Part shown: positions 8,057-15,681 of the stretch, one piece after another | Numbering within the stretch: the first letter of the stretch is position 1 | Layout: each line of letters begins with the position of its first letter | Assembly: GCA_944343275.1 (NCBI GenBank) | Contig: CALVMH010000015.1 | Location: 1 to 44,048 of the forward strand | Length of the DNA: 44,048 bases | Source: an uncultured Clostridia bacterium | GTDB taxonomy: Bacteria; Bacillota; Clostridia; Christensenellales; Borkfalkiaceae | Direction of reading: 5' to 3' | The notes under the pieces: model-generated | What the model saw: the letters and a program-made list of their open reading frames with translations, nothing else | The model's database searches: none | Told to the model about the DNA's origin: nothing | Made by a program: the position numbers and the translations under genes

Positions 8057-9119
8057 CGGCAGTCGGGTGTATACGGAACATCAGATCGGTTCTTCCGCCA
8101 TGTGGCAGCAGTATGGCATGATCGACGGCGGCCATAACTATATGTATGTGGTTAGTTACGCCGAGGTGTATGTTTCTTACGGCGAAGAGGCAGGTCTGCT
8201 TTCCGCATTCAACGCCCTCGCGAAGGAGGCGTTCCCCGAGGCGACATTCTCCGTTGAAGAGCCGCTTTGGAACGTTATCAAAGCGGGGATGCACGCGGAA
8301 GAAGACGGGATCGTCTTTTCTTCCGAGGAGTTCACGCAAGGTTCCGTCTCCATAGAAGAAGGGCGCGCCGTCATCGAAGTCTTCGCCGCGTCGGAAAGCG
8401 TAGGCGCCTCCGAGGGAGATGGGACGGCAGTTCGTTTTACCGTGGAGAACGCGGGCACCAACGAATACGTGCCCGTTTCCGAAGCCGCGGAACAGGCGTT
8501 CATGACGGTTACCGATTTCGACCGCGCCTATGCCCGCTTCGAGTGGGGACTGAATGCAAATAACGCCGACATCTCCGGCACGCTTTCCTTTGCCTCTGTG
8601 GCTTCTCTGGCTCCCGCGCAGCTTAAGGCAACGCTCTGCGACGGGGAGATGATGCTCAGCGTCGGGGAGATTTATGAAGACGCCGTCATGAAAACGCCTT
8701 CCGGCGGGTTCTGTAAGCTCCATTTCTCTGCGTTCGACATGATCAGACCGGGCAATCCCGGGGAAAAATCTTATGAGGTGACGGCAGGTGGTGTTTCCGC
8801 TGCCTACGTGCGGACCGCGTTCGCCGTTCTCTCTTTTACCGTCGTGGACAAAGAGTATTATCAGCTGAAGGACGACACGGACAACGTGCTCATCCTTTCC
8901 GAAGAGGGTAAGGAAAGGTACAACTACTGCAAGAGCATGGAGATCACCTGCAACGAAAACGGTACCTTCCATATCAGTGCTATCGTAGACGGCAGCGCTG
9001 CCGTCATGTACGTCGAGTCCGTCAAGCTCACGGTGAGCGGCATCGGCGAACAGGAGGAAGTTGTCTTCCCCGAAGATGTCCAAAAGAGCTACGACGAATA
9101 TTTTTCGACGTCGGCGTAA
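8025..9119 (+). CDS. Putative lipoprotein, C-terminal part (continuation of the frame begun at 7685)
   Basis: A 364-residue open frame of good coding quality. The GTG at 8025 has no Shine-Dalgarno and lies in the overlap with the upstream frame, so it is not a believable start; the frame is the continuation of the lipoprotein begun at 7685. The sequence is rich in beta-strand-like and acidic stretches with repeated lipoprotein-like elements (ALAKEAFPEATFSVEE, AYARFEWGLNANNADISGTLSF) and no catalytic motif that I recognise. Expected to sit on the outer face of the membrane. Two hairpin terminators follow at 9136-9208. Confidence 0.7.
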   Translation: MTTGTSFISCNGSRVYTEHQIGSSAMWQQYGMIDGGHNYMYVVSYAEVYVSYGEEAGLLSAFNALAKEAFPEATFSVEEPLWNVIKAGMHAEEDGIVFSSEEFTQGSVSIEEGRAVIEVFAASESVGASEGDGTAVRFTVENAGTNEYVPVSEAAEQAFMTVTDFDRAYARFEWGLNANNADISGTLSFASVASLAPAQLKATLCDGEMMLSVGEIYEDAVMKTPSGGFCKLHFSAFDMIRPGNPGEKSYEVTAGGVSAAYVRTAFAVLSFTVVDKEYYQLKDDTDNVLILSEEGKERYNYCKSMEITCNENGTFHISAIVDGSAAVMYVESVKLTVSGIGEQEEVVFPEDVQKSYDEYFSTSA

Positions 9120-9135
9120 ATTCCAGGTCTTTTCC

Positions 9136-9162
9136 GGCGGGCGGCAAAAGCCGCCCGCCTTT
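9136..9162 (+). terminator. Terminator of the lipoprotein gene
   Basis: A perfect 10-bp GC stem pairs GGCGGGCGGC (9136-9145) with 9150-9159 around AAAA, followed by TTT. Confidence 0.85.
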
Positions 9163-9172
9163 CAGGTACCAA

Positions 9173-9208
9173 AAACGAACGGCGGGGCATTGGCTCCGCC
9201 GTTCGTTT
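9173..9208. terminator. Bidirectional terminator between convergent genes
   Basis: A perfect 13-bp stem pairs 9173-9185 with 9196-9208 around a 10-nt loop. The arms end in A-rich and T-rich tracts, so it can serve both the lipoprotein gene and the convergent glycosyltransferase gene. Confidence 0.8.
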
Positions 9209-9267
9209 GCCGTGATAAAAGGAAGGGGCAAGGGCGTTTGTGCGGGGCAAGCGGCTCGCACGGAACA

Positions 9268-10371
9268 CTAAAAAGTGCGCCGCTTGTGTGCGCCCTGTGC
9301 GCGGCATCGCGTCACTTCATCCGGACTGCCGTTGCCGTCTGCAAAAAAAGCGGCGTTGTGCCGGACGGACGGATGATCGGGCGCGAGCGCCGCGGCGCGT
9401 TCGTGAAAGATGCGTGCCGCCGCCTTGTCGCCGAGTGCATACATGCAGTACGTCAGGCCGAGCAGGGGGTGCAGCGTGCGTTCTTCGGGAAGGTCGAAGT
9501 CTCCTTCTCGGGAGCGGTCGGGGCACGCAAGGGCACGTTCATACCACCAGGCGGCATTGCGGTAATTCCCCGCCGCCTGAAACAGCCTTCCGACGGCATG
9601 GCAGATCCCGCCCCGCGCGGCGCCGTAGCGGAAGGCATGCAGGAGCGCGTCGAGCGCGCGTGCATGGTCTCCCTTTGCCGCGTAACAGGCAGAGAGGACC
9701 TTGCACGCCTCGATCTTATTGACGTACCAGCCGTCGCCCGCCAGCATCTCTTCGAGCACGGCGGCGGCTTCCGTGTACAGGCGGTTGTAAAAGAGTTCCC
9801 GCCCATAATAAAAAGCATCGCGTCCCGAAAGCGTCTCTTCCGCACGCCATGCCTGATAGATGCGCAGGTTGCGGGCGCCGCGCGGCTTGTCGCTTCCGAG
9901 GTGCCGAACGGTGAAATCGTCGCGGAGTACCTTTCCGTGCGGGGCGATGCATTCGTGAACGCGCCCCTGCCAGCGGAATTGCGTGCTGCGGCGGATGATG
10001 CGTTCCCGATAGTAAACGCATCCGCCGCTGACGTATTTTGTCAGTACCATGTCCGCGTTCTCCCGTTCCATACGCTGTCTGAGTGCATGGAGCGCGGGGA
10101 CCATGTCCGCGGGGATGACGTCGTCGGCGTCCAGCCACATGCAGTGATCTCCGCTTGCCTTTTCAAAGGAGGCATTGCGCGCGGCGGCAAAGTCGTCCCG
10201 CCAGGCAAAGGAAAACACATGGTTGGTATAGGCGCGGGCAATGTCGGGCGTTTTGTCCGTACTGCCCGTATCGACGATGACGAGCTCGTCGGCAACGCCC
10301 TTTGCGCTTTCCAGACAGCGCGCAAGCACGCTTTCCTCGTTTTTTACGATCATACACAGTGAAAGTTTCAT
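9268..10371 (-). CDS. Family 2 glycosyltransferase with TPR-like C-terminus (SunS/WaaE-like)
   Basis: A 367-residue cytosolic GT-A glycosyltransferase. It begins MKLSLCMIVKNEE, the hallmark of this subgroup, followed by IVDTGSTDKT near residue 32 and the DADD metal/nucleotide-sugar site at 81-84. Residues of about 190-350 are helical repeats resembling TPR units (YTEAAAVLEEML, GDHARALDALLHAF, NYRNAAWWYERAL, GDKAAARIFHERAAALAPDHP). Acceptor unknown; relatives modify peptides, lipid-linked sugars or surface glycans. The start is the ATG at 10371 with GGGAGAT before it. A much longer open reading on this strand (to 12606) is only the antisense of the next gene. No neighbour shares the strand, so it appears monocistronic. 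Confidence 0.9.
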   Translation of the reverse strand: MKLSLCMIVKNEESVLARCLESAKGVADELVIVDTGSTDKTPDIARAYTNHVFSFAWRDDFAAARNASFEKASGDHCMWLDADDVIPADMVPALHALRQRMERENADMVLTKYVSGGCVYYRERIIRRSTQFRWQGRVHECIAPHGKVLRDDFTVRHLGSDKPRGARNLRIYQAWRAEETLSGRDAFYYGRELFYNRLYTEAAAVLEEMLAGDGWYVNKIEACKVLSACYAAKGDHARALDALLHAFRYGAARGGICHAVGRLFQAAGNYRNAAWWYERALACPDRSREGDFDLPEERTLHPLLGLTYCMYALGDKAAARIFHERAAALAPDHPSVRHNAAFFADGNGSPDEVTRCRAQGAHKRRTF

Positions 10372-10455
10372 GACATCTCCCGTTTTATTGTACGAAGGAC
10401 GCGCGCCGCCGTGTGCATGCGTCGGAAAAATCTTCCACGAATGTTGGCTGCGCTG

Positions 10456-10484
10456 TTGACTTTTTGCGCGGGGAACGGTATAAT
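10456..10484 (+). promoter_or_regulatory. Promoter of the DUF4965/GtaA-type gene
   Basis: TTGACT at 10456-10461 and a perfect TATAAT at 10479-10484 with a 17-bp spacer. A GAAGGAG Shine-Dalgarno follows just before the ATG at 10516. It lies in the divergent space shared with the glycosyltransferase gene, for which I see only a possible TACAAT (complement of 10387-10392). Confidence 0.85.
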
Positions 10485-10515
10485 GAATGACAGCAAGTGA
10501 ACGAAGGAGTTTTTT

Positions 10516-12534
10516 ATGACAAAACGTATTCTCCCTGCCTATCCTCTGTGGCTCATCGATCCGCTCTTTTCCGTCTGGTCCAAGACGGACGATCTGAATG
10601 CGGGCGACACCGTCTTCTGGACGGGGCTGGAAAAGCGCGCCTACGGGCTTGTGCGCTGGAACGGGAAAACTTACAGCTTTATGGGCAGGCGCGACGGCGC
10701 CCTCCCGCTGGAACAGACGGCGTGCAGCGTGAGCGCGTTCTCCACCGATTACACCTTCCGCGGCGACGGCTTCGTCATCAAAGTGCGCTTTGTTTCGCCG
10801 CTGCTGCCCAACGATCTCGAAGTGCTCTCCTGCCCCGTCTGCTATACCGAGTATGAGGTGACGGAGGGGGAACTTCCCGCCGACTTTTCGGTGGCGCTCG
10901 TCATGGATGAAGAGTTCTGCTACAACGGCGAACGCGCCTGGGTGGTGGGCGGCGTCATTCCGCAAAAGGGGTATGAGGCGGCGTATTTCACCCGCGGACG
11001 CAACCTGTTGTGCTCCGATACGAGCGATATGGTCTCGCCCGATTGGGGCGACGTCTATCTTGCCGCCAAGGAGGCGTGGCTCGTGAGCGAGGCGGGCATC
11101 GCCCTCTATGTCTCGGAGGGGCGGCGCGAATATCTCAAAAAGGACTGCGAGCGGCTCTTCCTGCTTGCCGTCAACACCGACCGCAAGGGATATTTCATGA
11201 CGGCGTATGACGAAAAGCTCTCCGTCTTCTACTTCGGAGAATGGCTCAAAGGCTACTTCTTCCGCAGCGGGAAGACCATTCTGGACGCGCTCGACTTCTC
11301 CCGCGAAAAGCATGAGGAGGTCCTTGCTGCGTGCGCGGCGTTCGACGAACGGCTCCGGGCGGACTGCGGGAAGGTGGGCAAGGATTATTACCTGCTTGCC
11401 TGCGCATCTTTGCGGCAGAGCGTGGGCGCGCATGTGCTCGTCGAGAACAAAAAGGGGGAGCTGCTCTTCCTCTCCAAGGAGAACAACTCCAACGGCTGCA
11501 TCGGAACGGTGGACGTGAGCTATCCCTCCATTCCGCTCTTTCTCTTGTACAACCCCGCGCTCGTCAATGCAATGATGCAGGGCATCTATGATTTTGCGAA
11601 GATGCCCGTCTGGAACTATGACTTCGCGCCGCACGATCTGGGCACCTATCCCTGGTGCGCGGGACAGGTCTACGGCACGGCGAACAGGGAGGATAAGTAT
11701 TGCTGCGGGATGCATGCCACGTGGGCTTCGCCGCGCACCAATCAGATGCTCTACATCCGCCCCGCCGCGAGCGACGTGTACGACAAGAATTGTCAGATGC
11801 CCGTGGAAGAGTGCGGCAACATGCTCGTCATGCAGGCGGCGGCGATCTTGGCGGGGGCGGACAAGTCGCTCGCCAAAAAGAACTTCCCGCTCCTTCGGCA
11901 GTGGGTCAAATATCTGGAAAAGTACGGTCTGAAACCGGAAAATCAGCTGTGCACCGACGACTTCGCGGGGCATCTTGCGGGGAACGTCAATCTCTCCGTC
12001 AAGGCGCTTGCGGGCATCGAAGGGTTCTGCGTCATCTGCCGCGCGCTCGGAAAGGACGCGCTTGCCGATACATACGAAGAAAAGGCGCGCGTCTTTGCGG
12101 AAAAATTCAAACAGCGGGTGGGGGACGGCATCATGCCGCTCGCCTACGGGCAGAAGGATACCTTCTCCGTGAAATACAACATTCTCTTTGACAAACTGTT
12201 CGGCTTCGACCTCATCGGCAGCGACGTCTGCGAACGGGAGACGGCATACTACATCGAAAAAGCGGGGCGGTACGGGATCGCGCTCGACACGCGCGAGACG
12301 TACACCAAAGCGGATTGGATCCTGTGGGCGGCGGCACTCACGGACGATCCGGCGAAGTGCGAGGCGCTGTATGCGCCCGTCCTCCGTTTCCTTGCGGAGA
12401 CGCCTTCGCGCGTGCCCTTCGGCGATTGGTACTATTCCGTGCGCGGCGATATCGTCCACTTTATCAATCGTTCGGTGGTGGGCGGCTGTTTTGCGCCGCT
12501 TCTCAAACTGAGCGGAAAAATGCGGGTGAAATGA
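10516..12534 (+). CDS. DUF4965/DUF5127 (GtaA-type) family protein, probable glycoside hydrolase-like enzyme
   Basis: A 672-residue protein with no signal peptide, so probably cytosolic. It begins PAYPLWLIDPLFSVWSKTDDLN, typical of the DUF4964/DUF5127 N-terminal beta region. The central and C-terminal parts match the DUF4965 helical domain (LLACASLRQSVGAH, FLSKENNSNGCIGTVDVSYPSIPLFLLYNP, NYDFAPHDLGTYPW, EECGNMLVMQAA, TDDFAGHLAGNVNLSVKALAGIEGF). The family is named after the fungal glutaminase GtaA, but glutaminase activity is doubtful here. The helical-barrel character, and the glycan locus later in the window, make a carbohydrate-active role more likely; this is inference. Strong own promoter at 10456-10484. 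A hairpin at 12557-12588 may end transcription. Confidence 0.85.
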   Translation: MTKRILPAYPLWLIDPLFSVWSKTDDLNAGDTVFWTGLEKRAYGLVRWNGKTYSFMGRRDGALPLEQTACSVSAFSTDYTFRGDGFVIKVRFVSPLLPNDLEVLSCPVCYTEYEVTEGELPADFSVALVMDEEFCYNGERAWVVGGVIPQKGYEAAYFTRGRNLLCSDTSDMVSPDWGDVYLAAKEAWLVSEAGIALYVSEGRREYLKKDCERLFLLAVNTDRKGYFMTAYDEKLSVFYFGEWLKGYFFRSGKTILDALDFSREKHEEVLAACAAFDERLRADCGKVGKDYYLLACASLRQSVGAHVLVENKKGELLFLSKENNSNGCIGTVDVSYPSIPLFLLYNPALVNAMMQGIYDFAKMPVWNYDFAPHDLGTYPWCAGQVYGTANREDKYCCGMHATWASPRTNQMLYIRPAASDVYDKNCQMPVEECGNMLVMQAAAILAGADKSLAKKNFPLLRQWVKYLEKYGLKPENQLCTDDFAGHLAGNVNLSVKALAGIEGFCVICRALGKDALADTYEEKARVFAEKFKQRVGDGIMPLAYGQKDTFSVKYNILFDKLFGFDLIGSDVCERETAYYIEKAGRYGIALDTRETYTKADWILWAAALTDDPAKCEALYAPVLRFLAETPSRVPFGDWYYSVRGDIVHFINRSVVGGCFAPLLKLSGKMRVK

Positions 12535-12556
12535 TCTGCCGCATGGCATGCACGGC

Positions 12557-12588
12557 GAGGGGCGTTCCGGATGCGAGGAACACCCCTC
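12557..12588 (+). terminator. Hairpin after the DUF4965 gene (possible terminator)
   Basis: A 12-bp stem with one mismatch pairs GAGGGGCGTTCC (12557-12568) with 12577-12588 around an 8-nt loop. Only a short T stretch follows (CTTT), so termination strength is uncertain. Confidence 0.55.
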
Positions 12589-12648
12589 CTTTGGAAACGG
12601 GCGCAAACGGGCGCACGCCCGTATTCCCCCTTACGGAGCGATCCGACG

Positions 12649-13446
12649 ATGGAATTTATCCTGGAACTTTCGGCGAATTTTGCCCTGCAGATGCTCTTTA
12701 CGCTGGGGATCATCTTTCTTTTCGGGAAGGCGCTCGCCTTCTGCAACGCAAGGTTTTACCGGAACTTCGGCGCGCGCGGACGTGCCGTCTGCATCGCCAC
12801 GGGGCTGATCGGAACGCCCGTTCATGAGGCGTCCCATGCCCTGATGTGCCTTTTGTTCGGGCATAAAATTGTCGAGATCAGGTTCTTTCAGCCGGACGCT
12901 TCGGACGGAACGCTCGGCTACGTCCGCCATTCGTACAATCCGAAAAACCTCTATCAGAGGGCGGGGAACCTGTTCATCGGCATTGCGCCCGTTTTGTTCG
13001 GCTCCCTGATTTTGGGCGGGCTTTTATATCTGCTGCTGCCCGAGCTGTTTCGGAGCGTGCTCGCGGAGCTGGGACAGGCGGATTTCGTCTCCGCGTGCGG
13101 GCAGTCGTTTGTGCGGTTCGGAACGGCGTTCGTGCAGATGTTCGCATACATCGGAAGCTGGCAGTGGTGGGGATTCGTACTGCTCGGCAGCCTGATCGGG
13201 CTGCACATGACGCTCAGCAAAGCCGACACGCAGGGCGCGCTTTCGGGGCTGATCGTATATCTTCTGCTCTTTTTGATCGCCGACCTCGTGTTGCTGTGTA
13301 TCGGCAGGGGAACGCTCGTCGCATTCACCAATGCCATCCTGACGTTCGGGACCTTCCTGCTCTTTTTCTTCTGCGTGTTCCTGTTCATCGCGGCGGTGCT
13401 GCTGCTGATTTCCGCACTCCTTGCAAACGTGTTTTTCAGGCGCTGA
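12649..13446 (+). CDS. Polytopic membrane protein with HExxH metalloprotease-like motif
   Basis: A 265-residue membrane protein with about six hydrophobic helices. HEASH (His59-Glu60, His63) lies at the start of a helix (GTPVHEASHALMCLLFGHK), the zinc-site pattern of membrane-embedded M50-like peptidases. I do not see a clear second ligand motif of the NPxxDG type; GIAPVLFGSL near residue 107 sits where an equivalent helix might be. The start is taken as ATG 12649 with GGAG about 11 bp upstream; the frame is open to ATG 12571 but that stretch overlaps a hairpin. It is followed by yunB on the same strand. A sporulation link is possible but unproved. Family assignment within metallopeptidases is uncertain. 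Confidence 0.75.
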   Translation: MEFILELSANFALQMLFTLGIIFLFGKALAFCNARFYRNFGARGRAVCIATGLIGTPVHEASHALMCLLFGHKIVEIRFFQPDASDGTLGYVRHSYNPKNLYQRAGNLFIGIAPVLFGSLILGGLLYLLLPELFRSVLAELGQADFVSACGQSFVRFGTAFVQMFAYIGSWQWWGFVLLGSLIGLHMTLSKADTQGALSGLIVYLLLFLIADLVLLCIGRGTLVAFTNAILTFGTFLLFFFCVFLFIAAVLLLISALLANVFFRR

Positions 13447-13462
13447 TCTCCTGCGCCGATCT

Positions 13463-13500
13463 GCGCCGACGGCGCCCCGCATGCGGGGCGCCGTCGGCGC
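13463..13500. repeat. 38-bp perfect palindrome before yunB
   Basis: Nineteen bases (13463-13481, centred on GCATGC) are followed directly by their exact complement to 13500. As RNA it would form a very GC-rich hairpin. No T tract follows, so it is not a classical terminator. It ends 12 bp before the yunB start and covers the place where its Shine-Dalgarno should be. Confidence 0.9.
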
Positions 13501-13512
13501 ATACAATGGTAT

Positions 13513-14157
13513 GTGAAGTATCGTTCGCGCAAAAACCGCATCGTGCGCCGCATCGTGCTCGCCGTCTGCGTCCTGCTTCTCGTCGGGCTCGTCTTGTTCA
13601 GCTATTTCAGCGTGACGGGCGTCATGCTCGCCGTCACGGAGGAGACGATGCGCGCCCGCACGACTGCCGCCGTCAACGAAGCCGTCTTCGAAACGCTTTC
13701 GGGCGATGTCGCCTACGACGACCTTGTCACCGTGGAACGCAATTCCGCGGGGGAGATCCGCGCCATGACCGCCGACGCCTATGAGATCAACCGCATCGCG
13801 CGTGACGTCGCCTTCCTCTCGCAGAAAAAGTTGCAGGCGATGGGAGAAGAGGGCATCCGCATCCCGCTCGGTGCGTTCACGGGGCTGGAACCGCTGGCGG
13901 GATTCGGTCCGACCGTCACCATCGAGCTCATTCCCGTTGCCGTCGTCACATGCCGCTTTGCCTCCACGTTCACGGGCGCGGGCATCAATCAGACGCGCCA
14001 CTGCATCTATCTCGACGTCACGGCAAAAATCTCCGTCGTTCTGCCCGGACGCAAGTCGGAATTTTCCACCCTGTCGCAGATGCTCATCGCCGAGAGCGTG
14101 CTGCTGGGGGATGTTCCCGATGTCTACATCCACGGCGATCTCTTCGGCGGGGCGTGA
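13513..14157 (+). CDS. yunB: Sporulation protein YunB
   Basis: A 214-residue membrane-anchored protein. One N-terminal transmembrane helix (about residues 12-34, IVLAVCVLLLVGLVLFSYFS) follows a basic stretch. The remainder matches the YunB family (AVNEAVFETLSGDVAYDDLV, INRIARDV, IRIPLGAFTG, VAVVTCRFASTFTGAGINQTRHCIYLDVTAKISVVLP). In Bacillus subtilis YunB is made in the sporulating cell and needed for normal sporulation; the B. subtilis protein is somewhat longer. The only start codon in frame after the preceding stop is GTG 13513, with no clear Shine-Dalgarno because the 38-bp palindrome occupies that position. It converges with the MurG-like gene and overlaps its 3' end by 34 bp. Confidence 0.9.
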   Translation: MKYRSRKNRIVRRIVLAVCVLLLVGLVLFSYFSVTGVMLAVTEETMRARTTAAVNEAVFETLSGDVAYDDLVTVERNSAGEIRAMTADAYEINRIARDVAFLSQKKLQAMGEEGIRIPLGAFTGLEPLAGFGPTVTIELIPVAVVTCRFASTFTGAGINQTRHCIYLDVTAKISVVLPGRKSEFSTLSQMLIAESVLLGDVPDVYIHGDLFGGA

Positions 14158-15188
14158 TCTTCGAGCACTTCGCGGATGACGGAGAGCACTTGCTCCGTTC
14201 CGCTCGCCGGCGCGTGCAGGCGGAGCGCGGCGCGCACTTTCGCATTCCCGTACAGACGCAGAAGGGCGGCGGGCAGGTCGGCAAGCTCTCCCTCGCGCAG
14301 GATGCAGCAAAGTTCCCGTTCGGCGAAATAGCGCGCGTTCTGCAGCTGATCTCCGCGGGAAGCGCGTTCGAGCGGGACGAGCAGAACGGGCTTTTGCAGG
14401 GCAAGCAGCTCAAAGACCGTGTTGCTCCCCGCCCGTGAGAGCGCAATGTCCGCACAGGCATAGGCGCTCGCCATATCTGTCTCGTATTCGCGCTGCACAT
14501 AGCCCGTTTGCGCCATGTCCGCAAGGTTGCCCTTTCCGCAAAGATGCAGGATGTCGAAGCGGGGCAAAAGGTCGGAAAGCATGCCGCGCACGGCTTCGTT
14601 GAGAACGCGGCTGCCGCTTCCTCCGCCCAACACGAGCAGAACGGGCTTGTCGTGCCCGATGCGGTATTTCACGCGTGCCGCCGCCCTGTCGCCGCGCAGC
14701 ACGTCACGGCGGATGGGGGAGCCGACGCATCTGCCGTTCCCGAACTTCTTCGCCGTTTCGGGGAAGGAGGTGAGCACATAACGGCATTTTTTCGCCGCAA
14801 GGCGGGTGCACAGCCCCGGCGAGAGGTCGCTCTCATGCGTCAGAACGGGGATGCGCAGGCGATGCGCCGCCCAGATGGCGGGATAGCTCGCGTATCCGCC
14901 CTTGGAAAAGACGAGGTCGGGCGCCTCGCGCTGCAAGATGCCGTGCGCCTTTTTCAGGGCGGAAACGAGGCGGAAGGGGATGGCAAGGTTTTTCGGCGTC
15001 GGCGCGCGGATGAGTTTGGGGCAGTCTACCGCATAGTACGGACAGCCGAACGCGGCGACGAGGGCGCGTTCCATCCCGTTTGTGCCCATGTAGGCAAGTT
15101 TGCAGGCGGAACGCAGTTCCTGCATGACGGCGAGATTGGGGACGACGTGCCCCGCGCTTCCGCCGCCCGTAAAGAGAATGTATTTCAC
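14124..15188 (-). CDS. murG: MurG-type UDP-GlcNAc:lipid I N-acetylglucosaminyltransferase
   Basis: A 354-residue GT28/GT-B glycosyltransferase of normal MurG length. The N-terminal glycine-rich loop is FTGGGSAGHVVPNLAV. Then come KGGYASYPAIWAAHRLRIPVLTHESD, the middle LLVLGGGSGSRVLNEAV nucleotide-sugar motif, and SRAGSNTVFELLALQKPVLLVPL. In general MurG adds GlcNAc to lipid I at the inner membrane face to make lipid II. The start is GTG 15188, where homology begins; its Shine-Dalgarno is weak. Unusually, the gene is not in a division/cell-wall cluster but stands alone, converging with yunB. It may be the sole murG relocated, or a paralogue with a special role such as spore cortex synthesis; the sequence alone cannot decide. 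Confidence 0.88.
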   Translation of the reverse strand: MKYILFTGGGSAGHVVPNLAVMQELRSACKLAYMGTNGMERALVAAFGCPYYAVDCPKLIRAPTPKNLAIPFRLVSALKKAHGILQREAPDLVFSKGGYASYPAIWAAHRLRIPVLTHESDLSPGLCTRLAAKKCRYVLTSFPETAKKFGNGRCVGSPIRRDVLRGDRAAARVKYRIGHDKPVLLVLGGGSGSRVLNEAVRGMLSDLLPRFDILHLCGKGNLADMAQTGYVQREYETDMASAYACADIALSRAGSNTVFELLALQKPVLLVPLERASRGDQLQNARYFAERELCCILREGELADLPAALLRLYGNAKVRAALRLHAPASGTEQVLSVIREVLEDHAPPKRSPWM

Positions 15189-15293
15189 GAAAACAGTATA
15201 TGCCCCCGCTCGCAATTTATTGACGCACAAGCGGGGGCGGACGGCGCCGATGAAAAATCTTGCGCCGATTTCATGGGAATGCGGAAAAATCGC

Positions 15294-15322
15294 TTGACGA
15301 AATCCCCGCTTTTTATTATACT
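15294..15322 (+). promoter_or_regulatory. Promoter of tRNA-Thr
   Basis: TTGACG at 15294-15299 and TATACT at 15317-15322 with a 17-bp spacer, about 100 bp before the mature tRNA. The complement of the -10 region also reads TATAAT and may serve the divergent murG. Confidence 0.7.
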
Positions 15323-15429
15323 GTTTAAGTGCTTCGGATGCTACATGGATGTGTCCGCGGCGTCTGCATTGCCGCACGGCTGCGTGCGCTTCATAGCGGC
15401 ATGACTGCTTTGCAGGAACAACTTCATCT

Positions 15430-15505
15430 GCTGATATGGCTCAGGAGGTAGAGCACGTCCTTGGTAAGGACGAGGTCGCGGGTTCAAATCCCGCTATCAG
15501 CTCCA
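15430..15505 (+). tRNA. tRNA-Thr (anticodon GGT)
   Basis: The acceptor arms GCTGATA and TATCAGC pair. The D-arm is GCTC/GAGC. The anticodon stem is CGTCC/GGACG with loop TTGGTAA, so the anticodon is GGT and reads ACC/ACU threonine codons. The T-arm is GCGGG/CCCGC around TTCAAAT. CCA is encoded (15503-15505). The 3' end from 15485 onward is duplicated downstream. Confidence 0.95.
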
Positions 15506-15574
15506 AAAATCGGGCGGACACATTGGTGTCCGCTCGCTTTTTGTGTACGGAACATAGCGGGATTTGAGGGTGGA
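15485..15574 (+). repeat. tRNA-Thr 3'-end/terminator repeat, copy A
   Basis: A 90-bp element starting in the T-loop of tRNA-Thr and running past its terminator hairpin (GCGGACAC / GTGTCCGC, then CTTTTTG). The first 13 bases (15485-15497) are the reverse complement of 15555-15567, so the element has its own outer inverted repeat. It differs from copy B at 5 of 90 positions. Confidence 0.85.
15508..15541 (+). terminator. Terminator of tRNA-Thr (imperfect copy)
   Basis: The hairpin GCGGACAC / GTGTCCGC with outer A/T pairs is followed by CTTTTTG. Two mismatches interrupt the lower stem relative to the perfect second copy near 15702. Confidence 0.75.
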
Positions 15575-15681
15575 GGCACGAGCGTGAGCGAGTGGTTTGC
15601 GTGAGGAGCGTGCGGAAGGAACGATGGGGCGCAAACCGCACAGTCCTGCGGACTGTGCGCCGGGGCGCGCCGCCAAAGGCG

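Noticed and set aside
10516-12534. Annotation as a glutaminase
   Set aside because: Only the family name supports it; the fold type and context do not.
10372-12606. Minus-strand open frame extending the glycosyltransferase to 1112 residues
   Set aside because: The extra 745 residues are antisense to the DUF4965 gene, rich in Arg/His/Asp and without family pattern; the real start is ATG 10371 with a ribosome site.
15575-15681. Small mobile element between the two tRNA-Thr repeats
   Set aside because: The 107-bp spacer encodes nothing and has no terminal inverted repeats of its own; reported only as a duplication.
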